From: Prochlorococcus sp. AG-347-M23
GTDB lineage: Bacteria; Cyanobacteriota; Cyanobacteriia; PCC-6307; Cyanobiaceae
Length of the DNA stretch: 64,000 bases
Assembly (NCBI GenBank): GCA_003278855.1
Contig: QCCU01000002.1
Coordinates: 62,001-126,000 of the forward strand
Direction of reading: 5' to 3'
The notes under the pieces were generated by a model. It saw only the letters and a list, made by a program, of their open reading frames with translations. It did no database searches and was not told the origin of the DNA. Shown here in pieces: positions 1 through 9,015 of this stretch (position 1 is the stretch's first letter; each line of letters opens with the position of its first letter). Both the position numbers and the translations under genes were made by a program.

Positions 1-388
1 AACAGATATTGAATGGATTCTCTTTATCTTTTTTAATTTGATCAATAGAAGATTTTTTTACTTTTTTAAATTCAGTTTCCGAGAGGATTGGTTTATTTAT
101 TATTAATTCTAATAAAGGGATTAATTTGCTGAAATGTTCATTTAGGGATTTAATACTTATTGAAATACCATCTTCAAATATTTCTTGATTTAATTCTGCT
201 CCATAGGACTCAATATATTCAGAGAGAGTTAAATTATTAAAACCTTCACATCCTCTGGTAAGTAATGAACAAAGGATTTTGTTTATTCCTTTTTTACCAA
301 TACTATCCATATCACTCCCTCCTTTAATCCAAATTGAAGCAGTTGAAAAATTTCTTTTTTTATTATTTAAAAAATATCTTTTTAACAT
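1..388 (-). CDS. M16 family peptidase homologue, probably non-catalytic partner (partial, runs off the left edge)
   Basis: This is the N-terminal 129 codons of a protein that continues beyond position 1. Its ATG lies at 388-386 and overlaps the last codons of the upstream M16 peptidase, so the two are translationally coupled. The reading aligns with the start of M16 proteases, but the zinc-binding HxxEH motif is missing: the equivalent stretch, about residues 34-46, reads GINKILCSLLTRG with no His or Glu ligands. M16B peptidases often work as an active and an inactive subunit pair, so I infer that this is the inactive partner of the next gene. Function beyond that cannot be judged from the fragment. 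Confidence 0.75.
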   Translation of the reverse strand, partial: MLKRYFLNNKKRNFSTASIWIKGGSDMDSIGKKGINKILCSLLTRGCEGFNNLTLSEYIESYGAELNQEIFEDGISISIKSLNEHFSKLIPLLELIINKPILSETEFKKVKKSSIDQIKKDKENPFNIC

Positions 389-1632
389 TTACCAGGGGAT
401 GCAACTAATGTAAATTTCTCTCCACGGATATATTCTGTGATCTCTTTGAAGTTATCCAAGTCATTCCAATATTTTAAATGACTCTCCAAATTATTTATTG
501 AAGATTTTCTCCCCCAAAGAAGTTCATTTCCAAAGAATGAAGAGAGTTGTGTAGATGTTTCTAAATTAAAAATATAATTACTTTTCACAATATTTATTGC
601 TTTTTTTATTTCATCCAAAGCCAAAGCTCCACAATTTGAGATCTCATTTATTGTTTTATTAATTTGCTTTTCTACTAAATCAATATCTTTGGACTCACAA
701 CTTGCTTCTATTATAAATAAACCTCCTAATTCTCCAGCATTTACATCTACATATACCGATTCAACAAGATTATTATCTTCTTTTAAAAATTTAACTAATC
801 TGCTGTTTCTTCCAACAGAGAGTATTGATGCTAAAATTTCTAGTCCAATAATATTTTTTTGATCATATAGGTTTGGGATAAACCAAGCCATAAATATTCT
901 TGAAAACTCTAGATTATCAAACTTAACTGATTCTCTACCGTTTCTAATTTTTAAAGAAGGTTTATTTTCTAGATTTATTAAATTTGGACTTTCTTTTATG
1001 CCAGATAGATCACTTTTTTCAAAAATTTTATAAATTTCTTCAGAGAGATTCCCCGCAATTGCAATACATATTTTTTCGGTAGTGTAATGTTTGCTATGAA
1101 ATTTCACAAGGTCTTCTATCTCTAAGTTTTTAATACTATGTTCAGTTCCCAAGATCGAATTGGCATAATTAGGACTTAACCAAACCCTTTTCAAAAAATA
1201 ATTAAATAGTCTTTCTTCAGGCTGATCATTTTGTTGTTTTATTTCATCAATAACTACCCCTTTTTCTTTAATAAATTCATCAGGATTAAAATCTGGAGCA
1301 ACGACAATATTTGTCAAAAGAGCAAGTGATTCTCTAAAGTTATTGGGTGGAACTAAGACATGGTAATGTACATCATCATAACCAGTTGAAGCGTTACTTA
1401 CTCCGCCTAGTGATTCAATTTTATGATCAAACTCACCTGGCATTATTTTGTTAGATCCTTTAAAAATCATATGTTCTAGAAAATGAGCAGTGCCGTTTTT
1501 ATCAAAATCCTCTAATGAAGAACCTGCTTTGCACCAAATATCAATGCTTATAAGCGGCAATTCTTTATTGTCCACAAAAACACATCTAGTTTTGCTTGAA
1601 TGGGTGTAGTAGTTAACATCTCCTACTTTCAT
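382..1632 (-). CDS. Zinc-dependent M16B processing peptidase (PqqL/MPP-like), catalytic subunit
   Basis: A 416-residue M16 family metallopeptidase. The inverted zinc motif HFLEH is at residues 50-54 and the third ligand is probably Glu130 in VVIDEIKQQ, 75 residues further on, the usual spacing. The rest has the two alpha/beta halves of an M16B subunit, and the length fits the family. It overlaps the start of a second M16 gene that lacks the metal ligands, so the pair probably forms a heterodimeric peptidase of peptide or transit-sequence-processing type. The substrate is unknown. Its start diverges from pcyA with only 41 bases between, so both promoters must lie in that gap. Confidence 0.9.
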   Translation of the reverse strand: MKVGDVNYYTHSSKTRCVFVDNKELPLISIDIWCKAGSSLEDFDKNGTAHFLEHMIFKGSNKIMPGEFDHKIESLGGVSNASTGYDDVHYHVLVPPNNFRESLALLTNIVVAPDFNPDEFIKEKGVVIDEIKQQNDQPEERLFNYFLKRVWLSPNYANSILGTEHSIKNLEIEDLVKFHSKHYTTEKICIAIAGNLSEEIYKIFEKSDLSGIKESPNLINLENKPSLKIRNGRESVKFDNLEFSRIFMAWFIPNLYDQKNIIGLEILASILSVGRNSRLVKFLKEDNNLVESVYVDVNAGELGGLFIIEASCESKDIDLVEKQINKTINEISNCGALALDEIKKAINIVKSNYIFNLETSTQLSSFFGNELLWGRKSSINNLESHLKYWNDLDNFKEITEYIRGEKFTLVASPGKC

Positions 1633-1649
1633 TTCGGTTCTCTCTTTAA

Positions 1650-2398
<749 letters not shown>

Positions 2399-2399
<1 letters not shown>

Positions 2400-3313
2400 T
2401 GAAGTTAAAAATATTAAAAAATTTATTTACTTATTTTTTATTATTTACACCAATATCTCTTGGCGTTATTTCGTGTTCTGGAAATAATAAATCTAGTTTA
2501 AAATTTAAAGAGGAAATAACTTCAGATTTTATACCTTCTATTACAGCTGTTGCCGCACTTGGTCAACTTTCTCCTTCGGGAGAGATTAGACAACTGGCAG
2601 CTCCAATAAGTCAGTTTGGCTCTTCTCCCAGAATTGTCGAAATTTTAGTAAATGAAGGAGATTTCGTTAAAAAAGGTGATATCCTCGCAATCTTTGAAAA
2701 TGGTGAAAAATTAATTGCTGATCTTGAAAGAAATCAAAATCTAATTAATACTATTAACGATGAAATTACCCTAAAGAAAGATCAAATTCAAAGGTACGAG
2801 TTAGCTTTGAGCAAAGATGTATATTCCTTTGTAGAGTTTTCACAGAGAAAAGATGAATTATTAAAATTGCAAAAACATAAAATAAACCTTATCGGAGATC
2901 AAAAAAACATCAAGATAGATCTATTTAATTCAAAACTAAGGAGTCCAATCGATGGTTTTATTCTTGGAATAAACACTAGAGTTGGTGAAAGGCCTAAAAA
3001 TGAAGGGGTTTTGGATATTGGTTCTAGTCAAAAAATGGAAGCTTTGATAGAGGTTTATGAATCTGACATCGATAGGGTCTTTATCTCTCAGAATGTTGAA
3101 TTGAGCAGTGAGAATGGAGGTTTCCAAAAAAATCTTAAGGGAAAGGTGATTAGGATTAGTCCTCAGGTAAAACAAAGAAAAGTTCTATCGACTGATCCAA
3201 CAGGGGATGCTGATTCACGAATTATCGAAGTACTAGTAAAACTAGATCAAGATTCTATAGATATCGTTAAAAACTATGCAGGAATGAAAGTGATTGCAAA
3301 ATTTATTCCCTAA
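2399..3313 (+). CDS. devB: DevB-type membrane fusion protein of an ABC exporter (HlyD family)
   Basis: A 304-residue periplasmic adaptor. The N-terminus has a hydrophobic signal ending in VISC, so Cys26 is a likely lipoprotein cysteine. A biotinyl-lipoyl-like half (PRIVEILVNEGDFVKKGD, about residues 80-97) is followed by a coiled-coil hairpin around residues 105-170 and the second half LRSPIDGFILGINTRVGE, then a beta-barrel end. The start codon overlaps the pcyA stop and its own stop overlaps the start of the DevC-like permease, so these genes form one operon. DevBCA exports glycolipids in heterocyst formers; the substrate here, in a non-differentiating organism, is unknown. The gene name marks the family only. 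Confidence 0.82.
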
Positions 3314-4485
3314 TGAGTTTGTCTTTTTTTAAATTTAGAAAAATACCATTAGCTTGGTTGTTATTAACTAGGCAACCATTAAGGCTAGCAGTTGCCATAG
3401 CTGGAATCAGTTTTGCAGGGATTTTGATGTTTATGCAATTAGGTTTTAGAGATGGTTTATTTGACACGAGCGTAACTATTCATAAACTTCTAGATGCTGA
3501 TCTTGTTTTGATAAGTCCCAGATCAAAAAGTTCTATAAGCATGAGTGGATTCCCAAAGAGAAGATTAATTCAAACTCTCGCTGTAGAAGATGTTGTAAAA
3601 ACTGCTCCCGTTAATCTAAATTATTTACTTTGGAGAAATCCCGAAAATCTTAAAACCAGATCAATACTTGCATTAGGTTTTAATCCCTCCGATTCACTTC
3701 TTTTAGATGATGGATTCTCAAAGAAAGCTTATAAATTAAGAAATCCATCAAGAGTTCTTTTTGACAAACTATCTAGACCTGAGTTTGGACCTATTGAAGA
3801 ATGGTTCTTATCTGAAAAAAAAGTTGAGACTGAGGTTGCTGGAAAAAGGGTAATTGTTGAGGGCCTTGTGGAGTTGGGACCATCTTTTGGCGCAGATGGT
3901 AATTTGATAACTAGTAGAGAAACCTTTTTAAGACTTTTTCCTGCTAATCCTCCTGGAAGTATAGAAATTGGTTTGGTAAAGCTAAAAAAAGGATCTGAGC
4001 CTGAATTGATTTCAAGGATATTAAATAACTCACTCCCAAATGATGTTAGGGTTCTTACAAAAAAACAATTTATAGAATTTGAAAAGAATTACTGGAAAAA
4101 TAGCACTGCAATAGGTTTTATATTTAGTTTGGGAGCCTTGATGGGTTTTGTTGTAGGGTGTGTGGTTGTTTATCAAATTCTTTATAGTGACGTTACAGAT
4201 CACCTCCCAGAGTACGCCACCTTATTGGCAATGGGTTATAGACTTAAGTCCCTTTTCTTGGTTGTAGCTAGAGAGGGATTTTTGTTGGCATTGTTTGGTT
4301 ATTTACCTGCTTATTTCTCTGGTCACATACTTTACTCAGTTATAAGAAGTTCTACTAAACTTCCAATAATAATGGACGCAGATAAAACTATTTTAATATT
4401 CGTATTGGTTTTAGTTATGTGTATGGGGTCCGCCGCTGTTGCAATGCGTAAATTAGTTGACGCTGATCCTGCCGAAATTTTTTAA
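3313..4485 (+). CDS. devC: DevC-type ABC exporter permease (MacB/FtsX fold)
   Basis: A 390-residue permease with one N-terminal membrane helix (about residues 22-43), a large periplasmic domain, and three C-terminal helices at about 270-292, 315-340 and 362-380. This is the standard MacB/FtsX-type arrangement seen in DevC. The ATG overlaps the stop of the membrane fusion protein gene and the ATPase gene follows after 13 bases, so it is the channel part of a tripartite exporter that probably needs a TolC-like outer-membrane protein encoded elsewhere. The exported substrate cannot be read from the sequence. Confidence 0.85.
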   Translation: MSLSFFKFRKIPLAWLLLTRQPLRLAVAIAGISFAGILMFMQLGFRDGLFDTSVTIHKLLDADLVLISPRSKSSISMSGFPKRRLIQTLAVEDVVKTAPVNLNYLLWRNPENLKTRSILALGFNPSDSLLLDDGFSKKAYKLRNPSRVLFDKLSRPEFGPIEEWFLSEKKVETEVAGKRVIVEGLVELGPSFGADGNLITSRETFLRLFPANPPGSIEIGLVKLKKGSEPELISRILNNSLPNDVRVLTKKQFIEFEKNYWKNSTAIGFIFSLGALMGFVVGCVVVYQILYSDVTDHLPEYATLLAMGYRLKSLFLVVAREGFLLALFGYLPAYFSGHILYSVIRSSTKLPIIMDADKTILIFVLVLVMCMGSAAVAMRKLVDADPAEIF

Positions 4486-4498
4486 CAATTAAAGATAA

Positions 4499-5227
4499 AT
4501 GATTAAAGTTAATAAATCAAAAAATAATGTTAAAAACCTTAAAACAGTCTCAATAAATAATTTGAGTCACTTTTATGGCAAAAATGAGAATAAAAAACAA
4601 GTTCTTAATGACGTTAATTTAAATATTGATAAAGGAGAGTTGGTTCTTTTAAAAGGACCTTCTGGATGTGGTAAAACGACTCTTTTAACATTAATTGGTG
4701 CCTTGAGAACCTGTCAAAGTGGAGATTTAACTGTATTAAATAATCAGTTAAATGGAGCATCAAGGAAAACTCGTCAGATTCTTAGAAGAAGTATTGGAAT
4801 GATTTTTCAAGGTCATAATCTTCTGAGATGTTTAACAGCAGAACAAAACGTCCAGATGGGCGCAGATTTAATAAAAGGTTTAACATATTTGCAAAGACGT
4901 GAAATAGCACGGAATTGGTTGTCAGCAGTAGGATTAGAAGAACATCATAGAAAGTTGCCAAATGACTTATCTGGTGGGCAGAAACAGAGAGTAGCAATTG
5001 CTCGAGCTTTATCTGCTAACCCAAAACTGTTATTAGCTGATGAGCCCACTTCTGCTTTAGATAGCGTTACAGGAAGAGAAATAGTAACGCTTTTAAGGAA
5101 ACTAGCAAAAGAGCAAAATTGTTCTGTACTTATGGTTACGCATGATCCAAGAATTTCTGATATGGCTGATAGGATATTAAATATGGAAGATGGTAAAATA
5201 TATAGTGCTCATAGTGAGCTAAAATAA
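4499..5227 (+). CDS. devA: DevA-type ABC exporter ATPase
   Basis: A 242-residue ATP-binding subunit. Walker A GPSGCGKTT is at residues 53-61, the signature LSGGQKQR starts at 157, Walker B LLLADE at 177-182 is followed by PTSALD, and the switch histidine lies in VTHD. It resembles the MacB/LolD/DevA branch that partners MacB-fold permeases and belongs to the pcyA-devB-devC-devA cluster. The first 15 or so residues are poorly conserved lysine- and asparagine-rich sequence before the ABC core, so the true start could be slightly downstream. Confidence 0.88.
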   Translation: MIKVNKSKNNVKNLKTVSINNLSHFYGKNENKKQVLNDVNLNIDKGELVLLKGPSGCGKTTLLTLIGALRTCQSGDLTVLNNQLNGASRKTRQILRRSIGMIFQGHNLLRCLTAEQNVQMGADLIKGLTYLQRREIARNWLSAVGLEEHHRKLPNDLSGGQKQRVAIARALSANPKLLLADEPTSALDSVTGREIVTLLRKLAKEQNCSVLMVTHDPRISDMADRILNMEDGKIYSAHSELK

Positions 5228-5245
5228 TTAAAAGTCGAAAATTTT

Positions 5246-5395
5246 ATGTCTAAGAGAAGGAACCTAAAAAAAGAAAAGCAGGAACGTAATAGAGCCTATG
5301 CTAGAAAATTCAAAAAAAGAAAATTAAGGACTGATGGTAGACCTGATGGTGGAAACGTTACAGGTACTGCAAATAATGGCGGTGCAGCTGATTAA
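5246..5395 (+). CDS. Small basic hypothetical protein (49 aa)
   Basis: A short reading frame, ATG at 5246 to TAA at 5393-5395, 18 bases after devA. The first 27 residues are almost entirely charged (KRRNLKKEKQERNRAYARKF), followed by a Gly/Asn-rich tail ending GGAAD. The strongly basic head suggests a nucleic-acid or ribosome contact, but I recognise no family. The compact placement between two genes and the biased composition favour a real gene. There is no clear ribosome-binding site, which is common in this genome. Confidence 0.6.
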   Translation: MSKRRNLKKEKQERNRAYARKFKKRKLRTDGRPDGGNVTGTANNGGAAD

Positions 5396-5456
5396 GGAAT
5401 ATCTTTTATTTTTATCTTTTGGAGTTCAATATATTATGCATATTTGAGACATAATC

Positions 5457-6368
5457 ATGAATGTAAGTATTGTTATACCGACTTACAATAGATTACCTAT
5501 ATTAGAGAAATGTCTCTTTGCGCTTGAGAATCAAAAATTAAATACAAATATCAGTAATTATGAAGTAATAGTAGTTGATGATGGTTCAACTGATGGGACA
5601 ACTTCATGGATAAATAAAAACAAAGTTGATCTCCCACACGTTATTCTATTTCAGCAAGAACATGGAGGGCCTGCACTTGGAAGAAATCTGGGAGTAATTA
5701 AATCAAAATATGAAATTATTATTTTTATTGATAGTGATCTTATTGTTTTAGACAATTTTATAAATTGCCACGTAGAAAAATTACTTGCCTTTTGGGAAAA
5801 AAATGATAAAAAATGTTTTACCTATGGCTCGGTAGTCAATACATCTAATTTTCAAAATCCTCAGAGTGAAAAACATAAAATAATGGACACTTCTTTTGCA
5901 TACTTTGCTACTGGGAATGTAGCGATATCAAAAGAATTGATTTTAAGTGTGGGATTATTTGATACTTCTTTTAGTCTTTACGGTTGGGAGGATTTAGAAC
6001 TTGGAGAAAGATTAAAAAAAATTGGGACAAAATTAATTAAATGCCCACATGCAGTAGGTTTCCATTGGCATCCGCCATTTAGTTGCGAACAAATAGATTC
6101 ATTAATAGCTCAAGAAAAAGAGAGAGCAAAAATGGCTTTAGTGTTTTACAAGAAACATCCAAATTTAAGGGTTAGATTTATGATTCAATTAACTCCTCTT
6201 CATAATTTACTTTGGCAAATTCTTTGCTTGGGAGGACTAATAAGTATTGAAAGAATCCTTCCTTTATTAAGATACCTAGTTAATACTAGAAGAAATAGAC
6301 TTGCACTTGAGATACTAAGGATCCCTCTAAATATGATTTACATAGAACAGTTAACCAAATCAAGATAA
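5457..6368 (+). CDS. Family 2 glycosyltransferase
   Basis: A 303-residue GT-A fold transferase. The opening SIVIPTYNR, the nucleotide-sugar motif VVDDGSTDGT (residues 39-48), the metal-binding DSD at 92-94 and a later GWEDLELGERL segment (the ED acceptor/catalytic region) are all visible. It probably adds a sugar from a nucleotide-activated donor to a cell-envelope polysaccharide or lipid; the specificity cannot be read. No membrane helix is obvious, so it is likely cytosolic or membrane-associated. It stands alone between the small basic protein and the rpsB leader. Confidence 0.88.
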   Translation: MNVSIVIPTYNRLPILEKCLFALENQKLNTNISNYEVIVVDDGSTDGTTSWINKNKVDLPHVILFQQEHGGPALGRNLGVIKSKYEIIIFIDSDLIVLDNFINCHVEKLLAFWEKNDKKCFTYGSVVNTSNFQNPQSEKHKIMDTSFAYFATGNVAISKELILSVGLFDTSFSLYGWEDLELGERLKKIGTKLIKCPHAVGFHWHPPFSCEQIDSLIAQEKERAKMALVFYKKHPNLRVRFMIQLTPLHNLLWQILCLGGLISIERILPLLRYLVNTRRNRLALEILRIPLNMIYIEQLTKSR

Positions 6369-6396
6369 AAAACTTTTAGAAATACACATCACTTGC

Positions 6397-6402
6397 TAGA
6401 AT
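6397..6402 (+). promoter_or_regulatory. Possible -10 box for rpsB-tsf
   Basis: TAGAAT at 6397-6402 is close to the TATAAT consensus and would start transcription near 6409, just ahead of the leader structure. No good -35 box is seen (TTTTAG at 6374-6379 is weak), which is common in Prochlorococcus promoters. Inferred from sequence only. Confidence 0.35.
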
Positions 6403-6421
6403 TGTTGAAATTAAAACCACA

Positions 6422-6485
6422 CATCTGACAGTTTCGGGTGATTTATTAATATTAATTCCCCGTCAGATGGAGGCTAACCCGAAAC
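6422..6485 (+). promoter_or_regulatory. rpsB leader RNA able to form an H-type pseudoknot
   Basis: Two perfectly complementary pairs of segments interleave upstream of rpsB. CATCTGAC (6422-6429) pairs with GTCAGATG (6462-6469), 8 bp. GTTTCGGGT (6431-6439), inside the loop of the first stem, pairs with ACCCGAAAC (6477-6485), 9 bp. The order 5'-S1-S2-S1'-S2'-3' is that of a classical pseudoknot. It ends 12 bases before the rpsB ATG, and a GGAGG (6469-6473) lies between the two 3' arms. S2 represses its own mRNA through the leader in E. coli, so a binding site for S2 is the natural guess. The pairing is seen; the function is inferred. Confidence 0.7.
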
Positions 6486-6497
6486 CCTTTTTAAATT

Positions 6498-7202
6498 ATG
6501 GCTGTTGTATCACTATCAGAAATGATGGAAGCTGGTGCTCATTTTGGGCATCAAACTAGACGTTGGAATCCCAAGATGTCTAAGTATATATATTGCGCGA
6601 GAAATGGCGTTCATATTATTGATCTTGTAAAAACAGCATTGTGTATGAACAATGCATATAAATGGACGCGAAACGCAGCAAAAAGCGGTAAACGTTTCTT
6701 ATTTGTAGGTACAAAAAAACAAGCATCAGATGTAGTGGCTCAGGAAGCTACACGCTGTGGAGCTGCATATGTAAATCAAAGATGGCTTGGAGGGATGTTG
6801 ACTAATTGGACAACAATGAAAGCTAGAATTGAAAGATTAAAGGATCTTGAAAGAATGGAAAGTAGTGGCTCAATAGCAATGAGGCCTAAAAAAGAAGCTG
6901 CGGTATTAAGGAGAGAACTTGAAAGATTACAAAAATACTTAGGTGGACTTAAGGGTATGAGAAGATTACCAGATGTAGTTGTATTGGTTGATCAAAGAAG
7001 AGAATCTAATGCAGTATTAGAAGCTAGAAAATTAGATATTTCATTAGTATCAATGTTGGATACGAATTGCGATCCGGATTTGTGTGAAGTCCCAATTCCT
7101 TGTAACGATGATGCCGTTAGGTCTGTGCAACTTATTTTAGGAAGACTTGCAGATGCCATAAATGAAGGTAGAAAGGGCTCTAATGCCGAAAGAAAAAATT
7201 AA
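6498..7202 (+). CDS. rpsB: 30S ribosomal protein S2
   Basis: A 234-residue full-length S2 with the family hallmarks [16 protein letters not shown] near the start, [18 protein letters not shown] and the PDVVVLVD and DTNCDP segments. It binds late on the 30S head-body junction and contacts S1 where that is present. It is followed after 44 bases by tsf, the conserved rpsB-tsf order of bacteria. The leader upstream carries the pseudoknot described separately. Confidence 0.97.
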   Translation: MAVVSLSEMMEAGAHFGHQTRRWNPKMSKYIYCARNGVHIIDLVKTALCMNNAYKWTRNAAKSGKRFLFVGTKKQASDVVAQEATRCGAAYVNQRWLGGMLTNWTTMKARIERLKDLERMESSGSIAMRPKKEAAVLRRELERLQKYLGGLKGMRRLPDVVVLVDQRRESNAVLEARKLDISLVSMLDTNCDPDLCEVPIPCNDDAVRSVQLILGRLADAINEGRKGSNAERKN

Positions 7203-7246
7203 ATTCCAATCTTAAACTTACTATTCACAATTTTTTATTACTTCAA

Positions 7247-7903
7247 ATGGGAAACATTACAGCAAAACTTGTAAAAGATCTTAGAGACAAAACTGGTGCG
7301 GGAATGATGGACTGCAAAAAAGCACTTAACGAAACTGAAGGAAATCTAGATAAAGCTTTGGAATGGTTAAGAAAGAAAGGCATAGCTAGTGCTGAAAAGA
7401 AATCGGGTAGAGTAGCCGCCGAAGGATCAATTGGTAGTTATATACATACTGGATCAAGAGTCGGAGTTTTACTAGAGTTAAATTGTGAAACTGATTTCGT
7501 TGCTAGAGGCGATATATTCCAATCTCTATTGAAAGATGTCTCAATGCAAGTAGCAGCATGCCCAAATGTTGAGTATGTATCAATTGATGAAATACCTGAA
7601 GATGTTGTGGAAAAAGAAAAGCAGATTGAAATGGGTAGGGATGATTTATCTGGAAAACCAGAACAAATTAAAGAAAAAATAGTTGAAGGAAGAATAGCAA
7701 AAAGACTTAATGAGCTTGTATTGCTTTCACAACCCTACATTAAAGATAGTTCTCTAACTGTTGAGGATCTTGTTAAACAAGCAGCTGCAAAAATTGGGGA
7801 AAATATCAAAGTGAGACGCTTTACAAGATATACATTGGGTGAAGGTATTGAAAAAAATCAGATGGACTTTGCTGAAGAGGTTGCATCAATGCAAAAAAAC
7901 TAG
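7247..7903 (+). CDS. tsf: Elongation factor Ts
   Basis: A 218-residue nucleotide exchange factor for EF-Tu. It has the UBA-like N-terminal domain ([19 protein letters not shown]) and the conserved TDFVAR motif at about residues 80-85 that contacts EF-Tu. Length is that of the short cyanobacterial form with a single core repeat rather than the 283-residue E. coli form. It follows rpsB and almost touches the next gene (stop at 7901-7903, next ATG at 7908). Confidence 0.96.
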   Translation: MGNITAKLVKDLRDKTGAGMMDCKKALNETEGNLDKALEWLRKKGIASAEKKSGRVAAEGSIGSYIHTGSRVGVLLELNCETDFVARGDIFQSLLKDVSMQVAACPNVEYVSIDEIPEDVVEKEKQIEMGRDDLSGKPEQIKEKIVEGRIAKRLNELVLLSQPYIKDSSLTVEDLVKQAAAKIGENIKVRRFTRYTLGEGIEKNQMDFAEEVASMQKN

Positions 7904-7907
7904 TCAC

Positions 7908-8993
7908 ATGAATGATTTGAATATTTTCAATAACTACATAGATATAGATAAAATAAAATCTCAATTAGAGAGGGCAGAAAGACAAAAAAGAATATTAACT
8001 AGAAATATCTATAGGGAATATGAACTTTATCTTAATCTCGTAAGAGATCTACTATTAATCTCTGTAGAAAAAGGCCTTAATCAAATATATAGTTATCCAA
8101 AAATAAATGATAATTTCTTAAATGAAGTTGAATTCTATAGTCTTTTTGAAAAAAAAATAAGTAAATTAATATTTACGAATTTACCCTTTTTAACGGTAGA
8201 ACAATTAAAGATAAATGAACTTGAAAAAATTATAAATAAGGAAATTGATTTTACTATTTTTGATAGTTCCACAAAAAAAAAGGAAGATCAAAAAGAAAAA
8301 TTTCAATATGAAGATGGTTTTCAATTAAAAAAACACATTCAGTTCGAGATTACTGAAGACATTTCAAATACTTCTGAATATTATCAACCTCATAATTATG
8401 AGAGATTGGCATCACTTGATTTAGATAACAACCACCATAATAATGATTTATCTAAAAACAATATTTTTGAAAATTTAGGAGTTGAAAAACAATTTATTTC
8501 CTCCTTACTTGAATTAATAGGAGAAGAAAAAGTGGAAAAACAGAGATATCAAGAACAAAAAAATATCAATCAGATTGATAATTTACCAAAAAATCAGATT
8601 CTTAATAATTTTGATTTAATAGACAAGTCATTGGAAAATTTACTATTGAATCTTTCATATAATATTAACCAAGAATTATTCAATGCAAATCTAATAAAAA
8701 AGATGATATCTAAAGATACCTTTGATTACTTAGTAGGCAAAAATTTTATGATAAAACATCCATATCCTTTTGTTATTAATTTCGAATTAAACTTAAATAG
8801 GTCATTATTAATCGAAAATAATATCCCAAGTATTATTTTCTTCAATATATCTACAGTTGAGTTAGAGTTTAAGAATTTAAATCTTTCTATTCAAAGGAAC
8901 AAAATAAATGAGCTAAAAAATCAATTTCAGCGTTTGATTAAAAAAGAGACATATTGGAGGCAAAAAGAAATAACTTTGAATAAGATACGTTGA
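7908..8993 (+). CDS. Conserved hypothetical protein, Lys/Asn/Glu-rich, downstream of tsf
   Basis: A 361-residue protein without a domain I recognise. The chosen start is the ATG at 7908, five bases after the tsf stop; the open frame extends 23 codons further into tsf, but that stretch is not needed. Residues 8-50 look helical and charged (IKSQLERAERQKRILTRN), the middle is a low-complexity Asn/Glu-rich region (about 130-220), and the C-terminal 130 residues are more ordered and end in another basic helix. No signal peptide or membrane span is seen. Placement right after tsf and before recG suggests co-transcription. Confidence 0.7.
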   Translation: MNDLNIFNNYIDIDKIKSQLERAERQKRILTRNIYREYELYLNLVRDLLLISVEKGLNQIYSYPKINDNFLNEVEFYSLFEKKISKLIFTNLPFLTVEQLKINELEKIINKEIDFTIFDSSTKKKEDQKEKFQYEDGFQLKKHIQFEITEDISNTSEYYQPHNYERLASLDLDNNHHNNDLSKNNIFENLGVEKQFISSLLELIGEEKVEKQRYQEQKNINQIDNLPKNQILNNFDLIDKSLENLLLNLSYNINQELFNANLIKKMISKDTFDYLVGKNFMIKHPYPFVINFELNLNRSLLIENNIPSIIFFNISTVELEFKNLNLSIQRNKINELKNQFQRLIKKETYWRQKEITLNKIR

Positions 8994-9015
8994 AAAGATA
9001 ATTCTTTTTTCAAAT

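Noticed and set aside
7839..7907. Upstream extension of the gene after tsf
   Set aside because: The 23 extra codons overlap tsf in another frame and read as basic low-complexity sequence; the ATG at 7908 next to the tsf stop is better.
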